Origin: Gigaspora rosea
Taxonomy: Eukaryota > Glomeromycota > Glomeromycetes > Diversisporales > Gigasporaceae
DNA: 64,000 nucleotides
Direction of reading: 5' to 3'
NCBI GenBank assembly: GCA_003550325.1
Contig: QKWP01001208.1
Span: 76,374 to 140,373, forward strand
Made by a program: the position numbers and the translations under genes. Shown here piece after piece: positions 45,290-57,301 of the stretch. Within the stretch, counting starts at the first letter, position 1. Each line of letters begins with the position of its first letter. The notes under the pieces were generated by a model that had not been told where the DNA came from, did not search any database, and saw nothing but the letters and a program-made list of their open reading frames with translations.

Positions 45290-48245
45290 CTTGTATCACT
45301 ATAGCGAGTAAGTACAGTGAACCAGAATTTTTTATAGTAAATCACTATAGAAATCACATTTATTCCAATACAAAACTAATATAACTATATCTAAATCATT
45401 TGTATTACCACATAGTTAGTTTTTTACAGTAAATCACTATAGAAATCACATTCATTCCAATACAAAACTAACATAATCATATCTAAATCACTTGTTAGTC
45501 TGTAAGAATTTTTTACAATAAATCATTATAGAAATCACATTAATTTCAATACAAAACTAACATAAACCATATTGTATTACCACAATAGTTGGTAAGAATT
45601 TTTATAGTAAATCTATAGAAATCACATTTATTCCAATACAAAACTAATATAAATTATTTGTATCGCTATAGTAAGTAAGTATAGTAAACCAGAATTTTTT
45701 ACAGTAAATTACTATAAAAATCACATTCATTCCAATTCAAACTAACATAACCATATCTAAATCACTTGTATCAGTAAGTACAGTAAACCAGAATTTTTTA
45801 CAGTAAATCACTATAGAAATCATGTTTATTCCAATACAAAATAACATAACTATATCTAAATTACCTGTATTACTATAGTGAGTAAGTACAGTAAGGGAGC
45901 TTCCAGAAATTACGTAATTTTTTGTTACTAATAAATTTCAAAATTTTACCCCACCCACCCATACCTGATACCCTATTAGCCAATCAAATTTTATATTTTT
46001 TTAAAAATTATTTATATGTCCAATTTTTTGAATTGATAATAGCTTTTTATCCACTGGTCCGTTTTTTTGTATGATATAACTACCAAAATGCTCATCTCAA
46101 CGAGACGATTCTAACAAGCCCAAAATCGTTAAAATCTAATCACAGGATCCCAAGATAGTTCAACTTTTGTGTAATTTTAATAGTGATTTTTTAGAATCAC
46201 TAAGTAAATTTCTTTAACATTGAATAACTTTTGATCCACTGGCCCATTTTGGATGATTTAACTACCAAAATGTTCGTCTCAGTGAGACGATTCTAACAAA
46301 CCTAAAATCGTTAAATTTCAATCACAGGATCACAAGATCGATAAAGATTTGTATTGTTAATAACAATACAAATCTTTATCGATCTTGTGATTCTGTGATT
46401 GGAATTTAGCGATTTTGGGCTTGTTAGAATCGTCTCACTGAGACGAACATTTTGGTAGTTAAATTATTCAAAACGGACTAGCGGATCAAAATTTATTCAA
46501 TGTTAAAGAAATTTACTTAGTGATTCTAAAAATCACTATTAAAATTACACAAAAGTTGAATGATCTTGGGATCCTGTGGTTAGATTTAACGATTTTGGGC
46601 TTGTTAGAATCGTCTCATCGAGATGAGCATTTTGGTAGTTAAATAATCTAAATTGGCCCAGTATATCAAAAGTTATCAATAATTTTATAATTTTATACTT
46701 TTGGCCAGAATTATAAAATTTTGACCAGAATTAGAACCTGATATTTTGGCGACCCCACCCACCCACCCAAAAATTACATAATTTCTGGAAGCTCCCTAAA
46801 CCAGAATTTTTTATAGTAAATCACTATAAAATCACATTCATTCCAATACAAACCTAATATAACCAAATCTAAATCACTTGTATTATCACAATAGTCAGTA
46901 AGAATTTTTTACTATAAATCAATATAGAAATCATATTTATTCCAATACAAAGCTAACAGCTAATATAACCATATTTAAATCACTTGTATGTCTATAGCTC
47001 GTAAGTATAGTAAATCTAAATTTTTTACAATAAATCACTATTAAAATCACGTTTATTCTAATACAAAACTAATATAACCTAAATCACTTGTATCATTACA
47101 ATAATCTGTTAGAATTTTTTACAGTAAATCATTATAGAAATCACATTCATTCCAATACAAAACTAATATAACCATATCTAAATCACTTGTATTACCACAA
47201 TAGTCAGTAAAAATTTTTTACAATAAATTACTATAGAAATAAAATTTATTCCAATACAAAACTAATATAACCATATCTAAATCACTTGTATCTCTATAGC
47301 GAGTAAGTACAGTAAACCAAAATTTTTTACAGTAAATCACTATAGAAATCATGTTCATTTCAATACAAAACTAACATAACCATATCTAAATTACTTGTAT
47401 TACCACAATAGTTAGTAAGTATAGTAAACCAGAATTTTTTACAGTAAATCACTATAGAAATCATGTTAATTCCAACACAAAACTAATATAACTACTTGTA
47501 TTACTACAATAGTTGGTGAGAATTTTTTACAGTAAATTATTATAGAAATCACATTTATTCTAATACAAAACTAAAATAACCATATCTAAATCACTTGTAT
47601 TACTATAGCTCGTAAGTATAGTAAACCAGAATTTTTTACATTAAATTACTATAAAAATCATGTTTATTTCAATACAAAACTAATATAATTATATTTTTAA
47701 ATCACTTGTATTATCACAATAGCTATAAGAATTTTTTATAGTAAATCACTATAGAAATTATCATATTCATTTCAATACAAAACAAAAATAACTATATCTC
47801 AATTATTTGTATCACTATAGCGAGTAAATACAGTAAGCCAAAATTTTTTAAAATAAATCACTATAGAAATCAATTCATTTCAATAAAACTAATATAATCA
47901 TATCTAAATTACTTGTATCACCACAATAGTTTGTAAGAATTTTTATAGTAAATCACTATAGAAATCACATTCATTCCAATACAAAACTAATATGACTATA
48001 TCTAAATTACTTGTATTACTACAATAATCTATAAGAATTTTTTACAATAAATTACTATAGAATTATATTTATTCCAATACAAAACTAATATAACTATATC
48101 TAAATCACTTGTATCTCTATAGCGAGTAAGTATAGTAAACCAGAATTTTTTATAGTAAATCACAATAAAAATCACACTTATTCCAATACGAACTAATACA
48201 ACTCTATCTAAATCACTTGTACTACTATAGCAAGTACAATAACTG
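45290..48245. repeat. Dimeric satellite array (about 20 monomers)
   Basis: Monomers of two kinds alternate irregularly. A longer one of about 108 bp contains actatagcgagtaagtacag and taaaccagaatttttta; a shorter one of about 93 bp has accacaatagtcagtaag in that place. All share agtaaatcactatagaaatc and ttccaatacaaaactaata, then atatctaaatcacttgta. A foldback element at 45894-46796 splits the array, leaving about 2.05 kb of satellite. Confidence 0.9.
45894..46796. mobile_element. 903-bp foldback element inserted at TA
   Basis: The ends agggagcttccagaaattac and gtaatttctggaagctccc are inverted copies (with small differences). TA flanks both sides, and removing the element plus one TA restores the satellite phrase cagtaaaccag. 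Inside are two nested pairs of arms around a centre near 46360 (gatttgtattgttaataaca). The sequence acccacccacc lies next to both ends. No coding. Confidence 0.88.
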
Positions 48246-48350
48246 ATAAATACTATTTATTATCAAATATAACTATAAATCAAATTCTGATCAGATAATT
48301 GAATAATGATAGAATAGCACACTATTTTTTTGGAGCCAATGTGCTATTCT

Positions 48351-48760
48351 AGGGATGTTAATCAGTTTCATAGTAAATATCAGCCAACTTTAGGCAAGAT
48401 TTGTACAGAATTGGCATTTTAACTAAAATTTGTTCCAATAAATAAAGTAATAGATAAGTTATTTCTTTATAACAGTTTCTAATATATGTTTATTAGTTTT
48501 TGTATTAATTTTTAAATAATTTAGATGGACCAATTAGGGACCAAACAATATGGAAAAAATTTGATCAGTTCCTAATCAGTTCTATTTAAATTACTTGAAA
48601 ATTAATACAAAAACTAATAACTATCTATTAGAGATTATTATAGAGAAATAACTTTTCTATAACTTTAGTTATCAGACAAATATTAATTAAAAATGCTAAT
48701 TTTGTACAAACCTTGCTCAAAATTAGCTAATAATTACTGCAGGACTAATTAACATCCCTA
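48351..48760. mobile_element. hAT-like MITE (TAGGGATGTTAAT ends)
   Basis: The left end agggatgttaat and right end attaacatcccta are inverted, like those of the element at 21237. Candidate 8-base flanks gctattct and gacattct match at six of eight. The interior is palindromic (ttatttctttataac against the complement near 48640). Non-coding. Confidence 0.6.
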
Positions 48761-48769
48761 GACATTCTA

Positions 48770-49405
48770 TTATTATTCGATTATTAAATTAGGTGTTGAT
48801 TCAGGAACTGTAAATACTTACATTAAGATAAAAACAGAATAAAATAATAAATAATAGCCTCAAATCTCATTATTTATCATATAATAGTCTTCAGAACTAA
48901 AAATTTATTAGCTAAAAAATAATTTATTCCAAAAGTTGAATTTTAATTAGCTAAAAAAGTGATTTTATAATAAAATAGAATAATTGGTATTATCAGAATA
49001 AAATTTGCAATTTGATACTGTGAGTATTTTCTGTTCTTGGTTTGATCTATAGTTATTGTCTATTTCATAGAGATTCTAATTTTTTTCCAAATTCTGATTG
49101 GGCATTAAGATCAGGTGTACATTAAACTTAAAACAATTAAGCTTTTAATTTACTTACAAAACCACTTTTCATGTTCTAACAAAAAAAATTCTTTACAAAA
49201 GTTTAGTATATAAACTATTAGCCCTTTATACTTTTCAACAATACTTCATTATTTGATTGACTAAAAGCAGAATTTTTTCATCCAAAGGGAACTAAAGAGA
49301 ACATGAGTGAATCCTACTTGGTGGATGATAACAGAATTTTTACAGCAAATCAGAAATATCAACAATTATAGCTCTTAATTATTATTATATTTATTATTTT
49401 TTAAT
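48770..49405. other. AT-rich gap before kinase relic
   Basis: No feature recognised. Confidence 0.4.
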
Positions 49406-49411
49406 ATTAAG

Positions 49412-50770
49412 GTTTAAACAAAAATTTTGTAATTGGACAAGTAACAATCACGACATTGATCAATTAATTCAACAAACACAACTTAATGCATCAATGTTTA
49501 AAAACATTATTGAATAAATGCTTTTTAGCAAAATCACAAATATAAAGCATCTTGCTAAAGGAGGCTTTGGCACTGTTTTTAAGGCAGTATAGATCAATGG
49601 ATATATTGTAGGATTTGATTATCAAAAAAATGTATGGGAACAAGAGGCACAAATAGATGTTTGTTTAAAGAGCCTTGATAATTCTAAAGATATAAAACAA
49701 GAATTTTTAGAAGAAGTAAGTTTATAATTTATTATAATTAAAGTATAATAATCTTATTTATTCTAATTAATATTTTAGATTAAAAATCAATATAAACATG
49801 GAGGCAATTCTGCAATTGCAATTTATGGAATAACTATAAACCAAAAAGATAGTAACTACATGATGGTTATGAAGTACACAAAGCAGGGGAGTTTCAGAAA
49901 ATTGTTAGATAGTAAATATGGTGGGCTTCTAAAGTAGCTAACTTATGTTACATAACTAGTGGGCTTAATACAATTCACAAAGCCAAATTAGTACATAAAG
50001 ATTTTCATTCTGGAAATATAGTTAATCAAAATATGTTTAGTTCTTATATTACTGATTTTGGCTTATCTAAGCTAGTATCACAAGACTCAAGTTCTAAAGC
50101 AAAGCACTTTTTGGTGTGCTTCCCTATATTGCTCCAGAGGTATTATATGCACATGGAAAGAAATACACTCAAAAATCAGATATTTATTCTTTCAGAATAA
50201 TTATGTCAGAAGTTTTTACTGGATATACTCCATATCATGATATTCCACATGACAAAGATCTAGCAACACGTATTTGTCTAGGTTACAGACCTAAAATTAG
50301 ATGCGAAGTTCCTCAATTACTTTTAGATCTGATGAATAAATGCTTAGACACAGAACCTCAAAACAGACCTACTGCTAGTGAATTAGCTGATACATTGAAT
50401 CATTTTTTAGAAATCTGAAAAATGAAAACACTAAATTATATAAGCAAGTTAAGGATTTAGACAAAAATTTCTTATCATATGATCAAGTCAAATCAACACG
50501 ATTCGAATATTAGACACACCCACAAGCAATTTATACAAGTCGATTTTTGAATCTTTCAAAACTACCTAAACCAGGTAATACTTATATTTTTTAAAATGTT
50601 AATAATATGTTTCTAAAAATTTTCTGAATCCGTCAATATAGTAAATGCAGGTAATGATATTTATCTTCTCAAATTGAATTCAAACTGTAATTTTAGTATA
50701 TTTATATACATATATTTTAGCAAGTCAACCCAGTCAAAGCATTAATTATGTTGAAGTTCCCGATGGTAAG
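49412..50770 (+). pseudogene. TKL-type protein kinase relic
   Basis: Reads NWTSNNHDIDQLIQQTQLNA, then IKHLAKGGFGTVFKAV (glycine loop), a TAG where Trp is expected (about 49588-49590), and VCLKSLDNSKDIKQEFLEE. A GT-AG intron (about 49716-49778) is followed by NYMMVMKYTKQGSFRKLL and, after a frameshift, LVHKDFHSGNIV (catalytic loop) and ITDFGLSKL (DFG). After another shift comes the intact C-lobe frame 50116-50418 (LPYIAPEVLYA, SDIYSF, NRPTASELADTLNHF). The tail (HPQAIYTSRFLNLSKLPKP) continues beyond a further stop. This is the layout of the expanded serine/threonine-type kinases of arbuscular mycorrhizal fungi. Stops and shifts rule out a full product. The N-lobe exons upstream of 49412 are missing. 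Confidence 0.85.
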
Positions 50771-50774
50771 TAAT

Positions 50775-51225
50775 ATTTGATTTACTTATAACTAAGTTTA
50801 TTGCTTATTTTTATATTGGTATTTAGATTATTAAAAGGAAGTTATTGAATTGGGTGTATTCTATTTATTATTTCCATGCTACAATAATTCAACAATTGCT
50901 ATATATCTTCATGTATATACGTGCCTAAATATAATCCAATTTTGATAAAATTGATTTGTTTGGTCTGACTTATAGGCTAGATATAGATTGTTGTCGAGAT
51001 GGTGGTTAGCAAGTTCTATTAAAGATATTATATAATAAAATTACTAAATTTAAACATTGTACATAAATTTATTAAACGAATATTGAAATAATAAATATTA
51101 AAATTACTTTTATTACCGTTGTTGGTGGCTAGGTTTGTTATTTTAAATGATATATGGATATATTTTATAAATTTTTTAAAGAAAGCTATAAAATTAAAAA
51201 TTAAATATTAAGGTTCCGACCTCAA
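50775..51225. other. Gap after kinase relic
   Basis: AT-rich, nothing recognised. Confidence 0.4.
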
Positions 51226-51227
51226 CA

Positions 51228-51771
51228 GTTCCTGTTCCCTAGTATAATCACAATTATATTTTATATCGAAACTGTGATCAATATTTTATAATCAATTCTT
51301 AAGATGATATCTATTTAGAAAATAAGAATAAAGTTAAAATTAGCCTCTTTACATTTTTTGTGAAATTTAAACACCATTTAACAATTATCAAGAGACTATA
51401 TTAAGCAATAATTGAGTTCGAACGTGTCTTGAAAGCGAACTCAGATTAGATCTTTAAATAGGTAATGACAATTCAAACTATAATCAATAAAATAGATAGA
51501 TGAGAATAGTTAAATGTGTAGCAAAAGAATCTTGGCATTGAGTTATGTAGATAATAACGTGAATTCAAATTTCAAGTTGGATTTTGTCGACATTTCAAAA
51601 TTTTTCCAATTAAGATACTTAAAGGTTTGTCGTAAAAGGAAAAAAAACATAGATAGTATACAACTATGAAATAACAAAAATTTTTTATTATAATAAAGAA
51701 TACTAATTATATTGTAAGATACAAATGTTAGCTTAGAAGTGGAAACTATCTTTTTCATAAAGAATATAGAT
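51228..51771. repeat. Right 0.5-kb inverted repeat
   Basis: Partner of 44264-44800. Its outer end (aagtggaaactatctttttc, then ataaag) mirrors the outer end of the left copy. Together they bound 7.5 kb. The minus frame 51543-51758 inside is not supported by the partner. Confidence 0.8.
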
Positions 51772-52113
51772 CGTCATAATTGCAAATTACACAACCGATA
51801 ATTAATCAGTATTATTATAGAGATCTTAAAGATAATACAAAAAGAATACCATATGCATTACTTTCAAGGACCCTATTTTTATACAATTTAGTACTGGCTT
51901 GACGTAATTATGGATGTACCTAAGTGATTTTAAGGTTTTCAATTGATACAATTTTTATGGGTGCGCTACCTAAAATGTCGAAAAATTAAAGATTATAAAT
52001 TATTAAAATTTGATTACCGGTATATCATTCTACATATCAGATATAAAATTATTAAACGTATAATGATCACGACATACGAATATACGTAGGTACGTACACC
52101 ATTTATAAAATAA

Positions 52114-53613
52114 TGCTAACTCTTAAAATTATTTCACACAATTTCCCGGCTTCCTTAGATCGTAAAGTACCAGGAAAAGATGATCGTCTCAGAATCGTGC
52201 AAGTTCATATGTGACAACAGGCATTGATACAAAAAACGATGGTAAAATATCTTTGTATTTGCACATGCTACTGGATTTCATAAAGAATTATGGAATCCTA
52301 ATCATAAAATTGTTTAATTGTTACATGAACGAAAACATCGATGGAACGACGGAGATACGTGTATGTGGACTTTGGATTGTTCGAATCATGGAGATAATGC
52401 AATGTTAAATCAAGATATTTTGCCCGATAAGTGTAAGTCCACCTAGCTTTCTAACTACATACATTACATATCAATATTGTAATTGTATTGAAATTTAATT
52501 AGACTTTGTTGAGGCAAAAATTCAACTTTCAATTATTTGTATAGGGCATTCATTCGATGGAACTTCCATTTGAGAGAAATTTTATTAATACTGTAATAGT
52601 TGTCATTACTTTTTTGCGGTTTTTAAAAGTCACAGATCACGTGATGTTTATAGGTTATTGGCAGAACCAGTACTTTTGATAGAATTTTGGTCATTGAGCC
52701 TATACTTAGGGGAATTTACACATACAACAATTACAAAAAGAAGTGACAGATGGTCAGATAGATAAGAATGCTTATGATTTTTTTAAAATATATGAATGCT
52801 AAAAAAAAAACTTTTATCATAAAATTTAACAGAGATAATTTTAGTAAGAACAAATTTTTCAAAGTTGGGACCCCAAAATGCTTAATCTTTATGTTGTAAG
52901 TAATAACTCTTTATTTATTAATTTTATTTGTATTTTTTTTTTTTTTTTTTATCATTTTAATTTAAATTCAAATTATATAATGATTTATGAATCATAATAT
53001 AGCAATATGGATTATATGAGTGAAGTTACCTTAAAATGTTCTAAAACTCAAGAGTTTGTAAGTTTTTTTTTTTATATTCCTTTTAGTGTAACCCAAGGCT
53101 TATTAAATTTATTTTATTTATGACAATTTTTTATGATATAAGTGAACGATGTCCAACTCTATTTGTTGTTGTGATCATTCAAACTTCGAATAAGCTTTAT
53201 AAAAGAATTACTTTTTATCAAGGTTATACATTTCTTAATAAATGTGGTTTTCCTTTATAGCTGTCAAAACCCGGCTTTTCATAAAATGTCACAATGTCAA
53301 CATAGTGAACTTATATCTATAGATGCTGGCCATTTGGTTAGTTGACCCATTTTTTCGTTCTAAATGTTTCATCATAATCTTATAACGTGAATTTAAAACT
53401 TATACAGGTGCCTATGGAAAAACCTGCGCAAGTTGGTAAGTCATTTCAAATTATTAATATCCTATCGACTTTTTATTTTCTACAATTACTGTATTACTCA
53501 TTATTTTATCCACAGTTTATAATATTGAATTTCGCACGCAAATTTTTGAGAAATGTTTTACAAAACAATCAACTTGAAGACAATTATTTACGTCCAGTTT
53601 TGGCCATATTATA
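52114..53613 (+). pseudogene. Alpha/beta-hydrolase, copy C (dead)
   Basis: The exon order of copy A is visible from the start (MLTLKIISHNFPASLDRK) to the tail (NFARKFLRN), but with many indels. The frame is lost in exon 1 after DDRLRIV. Exon 2 lacks its first part and has GHSFDG in place of GHSFGG. Exon 3 is shortened, exon 4 lacks the EAAHA part, exon 5 lacks ELPSG, and exon 6 is shortened. The upstream flank matches copy A, not B or D. It is more decayed than copy B. Confidence 0.9.
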
Positions 53614-54180
53614 GTTAAAAGAATGTATAATTACATATTGTACGTGCATAAAAAATATATATGCTTAAAAAAAAAATAAGGAATAATAATAAATGAACCA
53701 ATTTTAACCGCGCCATAAATGTGAATATGATAAATATAGTAAGACCATGTATGAACTAGGATGTTAAAAACTGTTTCCATAAATTTTGATGCACCTAAAA
53801 ATTTGTGAAACTTCTTCAATTTCGTTCTAAGAAACACCTAACACAAGTAAATTTCTAGGTGTCCCAGAATTTATGAAAGCAGCTGTAATGGCCGAAACCA
53901 AAAATAATGAATAACTGTTTTGTGTTGATTGTCTGCAAATTCAGTAAATATAGTCTTGTCTAGAGATGTACTGTACATATAGTCTTGTCTAGAGGTGTAC
54001 TGTACATTACCTCGACATCGCACTTTTTACGTGAGCCATGTGATAATTTTAACTTTCAACTAAAAAAATTATATTGATAGTTAACTGAACATTAATATTA
54101 TTCTAATTGAATAATTTTCCTCGCGTGAGGTACATTAAAAAATTACGACAGGGGAAACCCGAGTTGCAAGTCACTATGAT
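53614..54180. other. 3' flank of hydrolase copy C
   Basis: Matches the flank of copy A (gataaatatagtaagaccat then gtatgaactagg). A 28-base phrase with tagtcttgtctagag and gtactgtacat is repeated at about 53950-54005. No gene. Confidence 0.5.
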
Positions 54181-54478
54181 CGGTGTATAAAATCTGATCC
54201 CAAACGTATGTGAATCTTGTGCACATTGTACACATAATTTATGTGAACAATTTTAAAAATTTGTGCTATATATCTTTTTATAAAATTAAATGATATGGAT
54301 ATAACTTATATACAATAAATTATATGCACAATGTGCTCTATATGTACATCATCTGTGATTTTGGTGCACTATTTAGCCCCAAAGTATGTGAATTACGTGC
54401 ACATTTCCAGCCCAAAATATGTGAAACTTTTTAAATATGTACACATGAGCACATTGTGCACATATATTTTATACACTG
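54181..54478. mobile_element. 298-bp hAT-like MITE, near-perfect TSD
   Basis: The ends cggtgtataaaat and attttatacactg are inverted; flanks actatgat (54173-54180) and actataat (54479-54486) differ at one base. The interior repeats gtgcacattgt and tgtgcacat in both orientations. Non-coding. Confidence 0.75.
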
Positions 54479-54589
54479 ACTATAATTATCACTGAGAATG
54501 AAATCGCGGTAACCCGGTCCACGTAGCGGATTTTACTAGTTTCACTTGTCTTAAAAAATTAGTAATTGTATTATTTAGTGTAGCAATAC

Positions 54590-55530
54590 AAAAAATATAA
54601 ATACGCACATATTAGGGACCCGATCATTTCAAATGACCAAAAATGACCAGCATTTGGTAACAAAGTCTGAAACATCAAAAATGTCATTTAGGTCATTTGT
54701 CACGTGCAATAATTTTACTGATCAAATAGCTTACTATAGTTAAAGAAACGTGAAAGGCACAATTACACTAGATAATAGATATTTGATTATTAATTAACCG
54801 AAGTTAAATGACCTTGAGTCATTTGAGTCATTTCAGGTGCTGCAGAAATGGGCTTGACAAAAAAAGATTTTCGGAAAATCAATTTTTATATTGTAAATCT
54901 TATAATAATCATATGAAAATGTTAACACATTTTGTGTTTGAAAAAACACCTTTTGAAAAAATTGGCAATTTCGTTCCTTTTTGCAGCACCTGCCCATATA
55001 TGATGCATATGAACTGTTTATACTATAGTCTGTCATTACTGAACTCAAAACAACCATACTAGACTCATTAAAAAGCATCGCTTGACAAGATAATGAATTC
55101 TGAAAAATGAAACCCTACAAGTCACCTGATTTTCAAATGCATAAGTAATAAGTTTTCAATTGATGTATATGCTGAATTTAGCCTGAATAGACATAAATTT
55201 AATCAACTTTTTATTTATTGGTCTGATGAATTATTATTAGGGTATTTACTTTAATGAGGGTCTATTTTGCATCAAACCCATTAGAATATCTTAAATCCCA
55301 TTAGATTATCGTCAAACTTATTACTGAGACATGCTATTTACATTTTTATTGTTATGAGTACGTACGTATGTAAATGTTAAGCTGTCTATCAGACTGTTGT
55401 CAAATAATTAATCCATCAAAAAATTTTGGGGTTTTAAAAATTCTATGTCGCACATTCAAATGGACCAAAAATGTAGCAGATTATCAATGAATAAAAATAT
55501 AAAATTACATAAAAATATATCGTTTACAAA
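54590..55530. other. Upstream region of hydrolase copy D
   Basis: 54605-54845 may be a further repeat (tagggacccgatcatttcaa; aatgacc/gagtcattt words). 55010-55500 matches the upstream flank of copy B. Small frames on both strands are not credible genes. Confidence 0.45.
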
Positions 55531-55533
55531 ATA

Positions 55534-57145
55534 ATGCCAACTCTTAAAATTATTTCACACAATTTCCCGGCTTCCTTAGATCGTCAAATACCAGGAGAAG
55601 GTGGTCATCTCAGAATCGCTGCAAATTCATATGTGACAACAAGTAATGACACAAAAAACAACGATGGTAAAATATCTCTTGTATTTGCACATGCTACCGG
55701 ATTTCATAAAGAATTATGGAATCCTATCATAAAATTGTTACATGAACGAAGACATCGATGGAACGGTGGAGATATGTGGGCTTTGGATTGTTCGAATCAT
55801 GGAAATAGTGCAATTTTAAATCAAGATATTTTGCCCGATAAGTGTAAGTCCACCTAGCCTTCTAACCAAATACATTACATATTATTAATATTGTAATTGT
55901 ATTGAAATTTAATCGGATCACTAGTTGTATGGACCGACTATACTCGAGATATCCTTCAACTTATCGATAAGGCAAAAATTCAAAAACCAATTATTGGTAT
56001 AGGGCATTCATTAGGCGGAACTTGCATGTGAGAGAAATTTATAAATACTGTAAAAATAGTTGTCATTACTTCTTTTTCTCGCGGTTTTTAAAATCATAAA
56101 TCACGTGATGCTTATAGCTTAATGGCAGAAATTATCCGTCCCGGTACTTTTGATAGTATTTTGGTCATTGAACCAGGACTTAAGCCTACTACCCTTGAAC
56201 TTTTTGAATTTAAAAGTACAACCATTACAAACAGACGAGATAGATGGCCAAATAGGTAAGAATGCTTATGATTTTTTATATATATGAATGCTAAAAAAAA
56301 CTTTTATCATAAAAATTTGACAGAGAAGCAGCGCATGCTAATTTTAGTAAGAGCAAATTTTTTCAAAGTTGGGACCCTGAAATGCTTAATCTCTATGTTG
56401 TAAGTGATAACTCTTTATTAATTTTGTTTGTATTTTTAAAATTCAAATTAAATGATTTATGAATCATTATATAGCAATATGGATTATATGAATTGCCATC
56501 TGGTGAAGTTACCTTAAAATGTCCAAAAACTCAGGAGTTTGTAAGTTTTTTTTTTTTAATTCCTCTTAGTGTAACTCAAGATTTATCTAAATTTATTTAT
56601 TTATTTATAACATTAGTGTACATTCTTCGATATAAATGAAAGATACTCTACATTTCATCAAATGTCGAAAATTCAATGCCCTATTCTCTTTGTTGTTGGT
56701 AATCATTCGAACTTCGAGTAAGCATTATAAATTACTTTTGATCAAAGGTTATATAAATTTCTTAATAAAAATGAGGTTTTCTTTCTGTAGTTATCAAGAT
56801 CTGGCTCTTCATAAAATGTCACAATGTCAACGTAGTGAACTTATATCTATAGATGCTAGCCATCTGGTTTGTTAACCCATTTTTTTCATTCTAAATGTTT
56901 CATCACAATCTTATAACGTGAATTTAAACTTTATACAGGTGCCAATGGAAAAACCTATCCAAGTTGGTAAGTAATTTCAAATTATTAATATTCTATCAAC
57001 CTTCTACTTTTTATTCTTATTCATTATTATATCCATAGCTTATGCTATTGAATATTTCGCACGCAAATTTTGGAAAAATAATGATTTGTTACAAAAAAAT
57101 CAGTCTGAAGGCAACAATGTACGCCCAGTTTTGGCCACATTATAA
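55534..57145 (+). CDS. Alpha/beta-hydrolase, copy D (open, altered acid site)
   Basis: Exons correspond one to one with copy A (first exons 55534-55843, 55925-56027, 56118-56255, 56324-56399; last exon ends 57145) and give about 334 residues without a stop. HATGF and the elbow GHSLGG (Ser132) are present and the active-site His is kept, but the motif reads ASHLVPMEKP in place of AGHLVPMEKP. The residue matching the likely catalytic Asp of copy A is Asn (VGNH instead of VGDR, near residue 260). The tail is eight residues shorter. In this copy the last intron contains an in-frame TAA right after the donor, which shows that this intron must be removed. It may be a working paralogue with changed activity or a catalytically weak one. 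Confidence 0.82.
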
Positions 57146-57301
57146 TTAAAATAATGTATAAATTACATATTGTACGTACATAAAAATAGAAATCAAAAAG
57201 GAATAATAAATAATGTATGATTATTAAGATATTAAACTTTTATTATTTAATATTAAATTGTAGAAAAAAAAAATGTTAGAAAGATTGGATCATTTTTTAA
57301 A

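Noticed and set aside
45290..48245. Regular repeats could suggest a CRISPR array
   Set aside because: Monomers of 93-108 bp are continuous tandem repeats without unique spacers, in a eukaryotic genome. It is a satellite.
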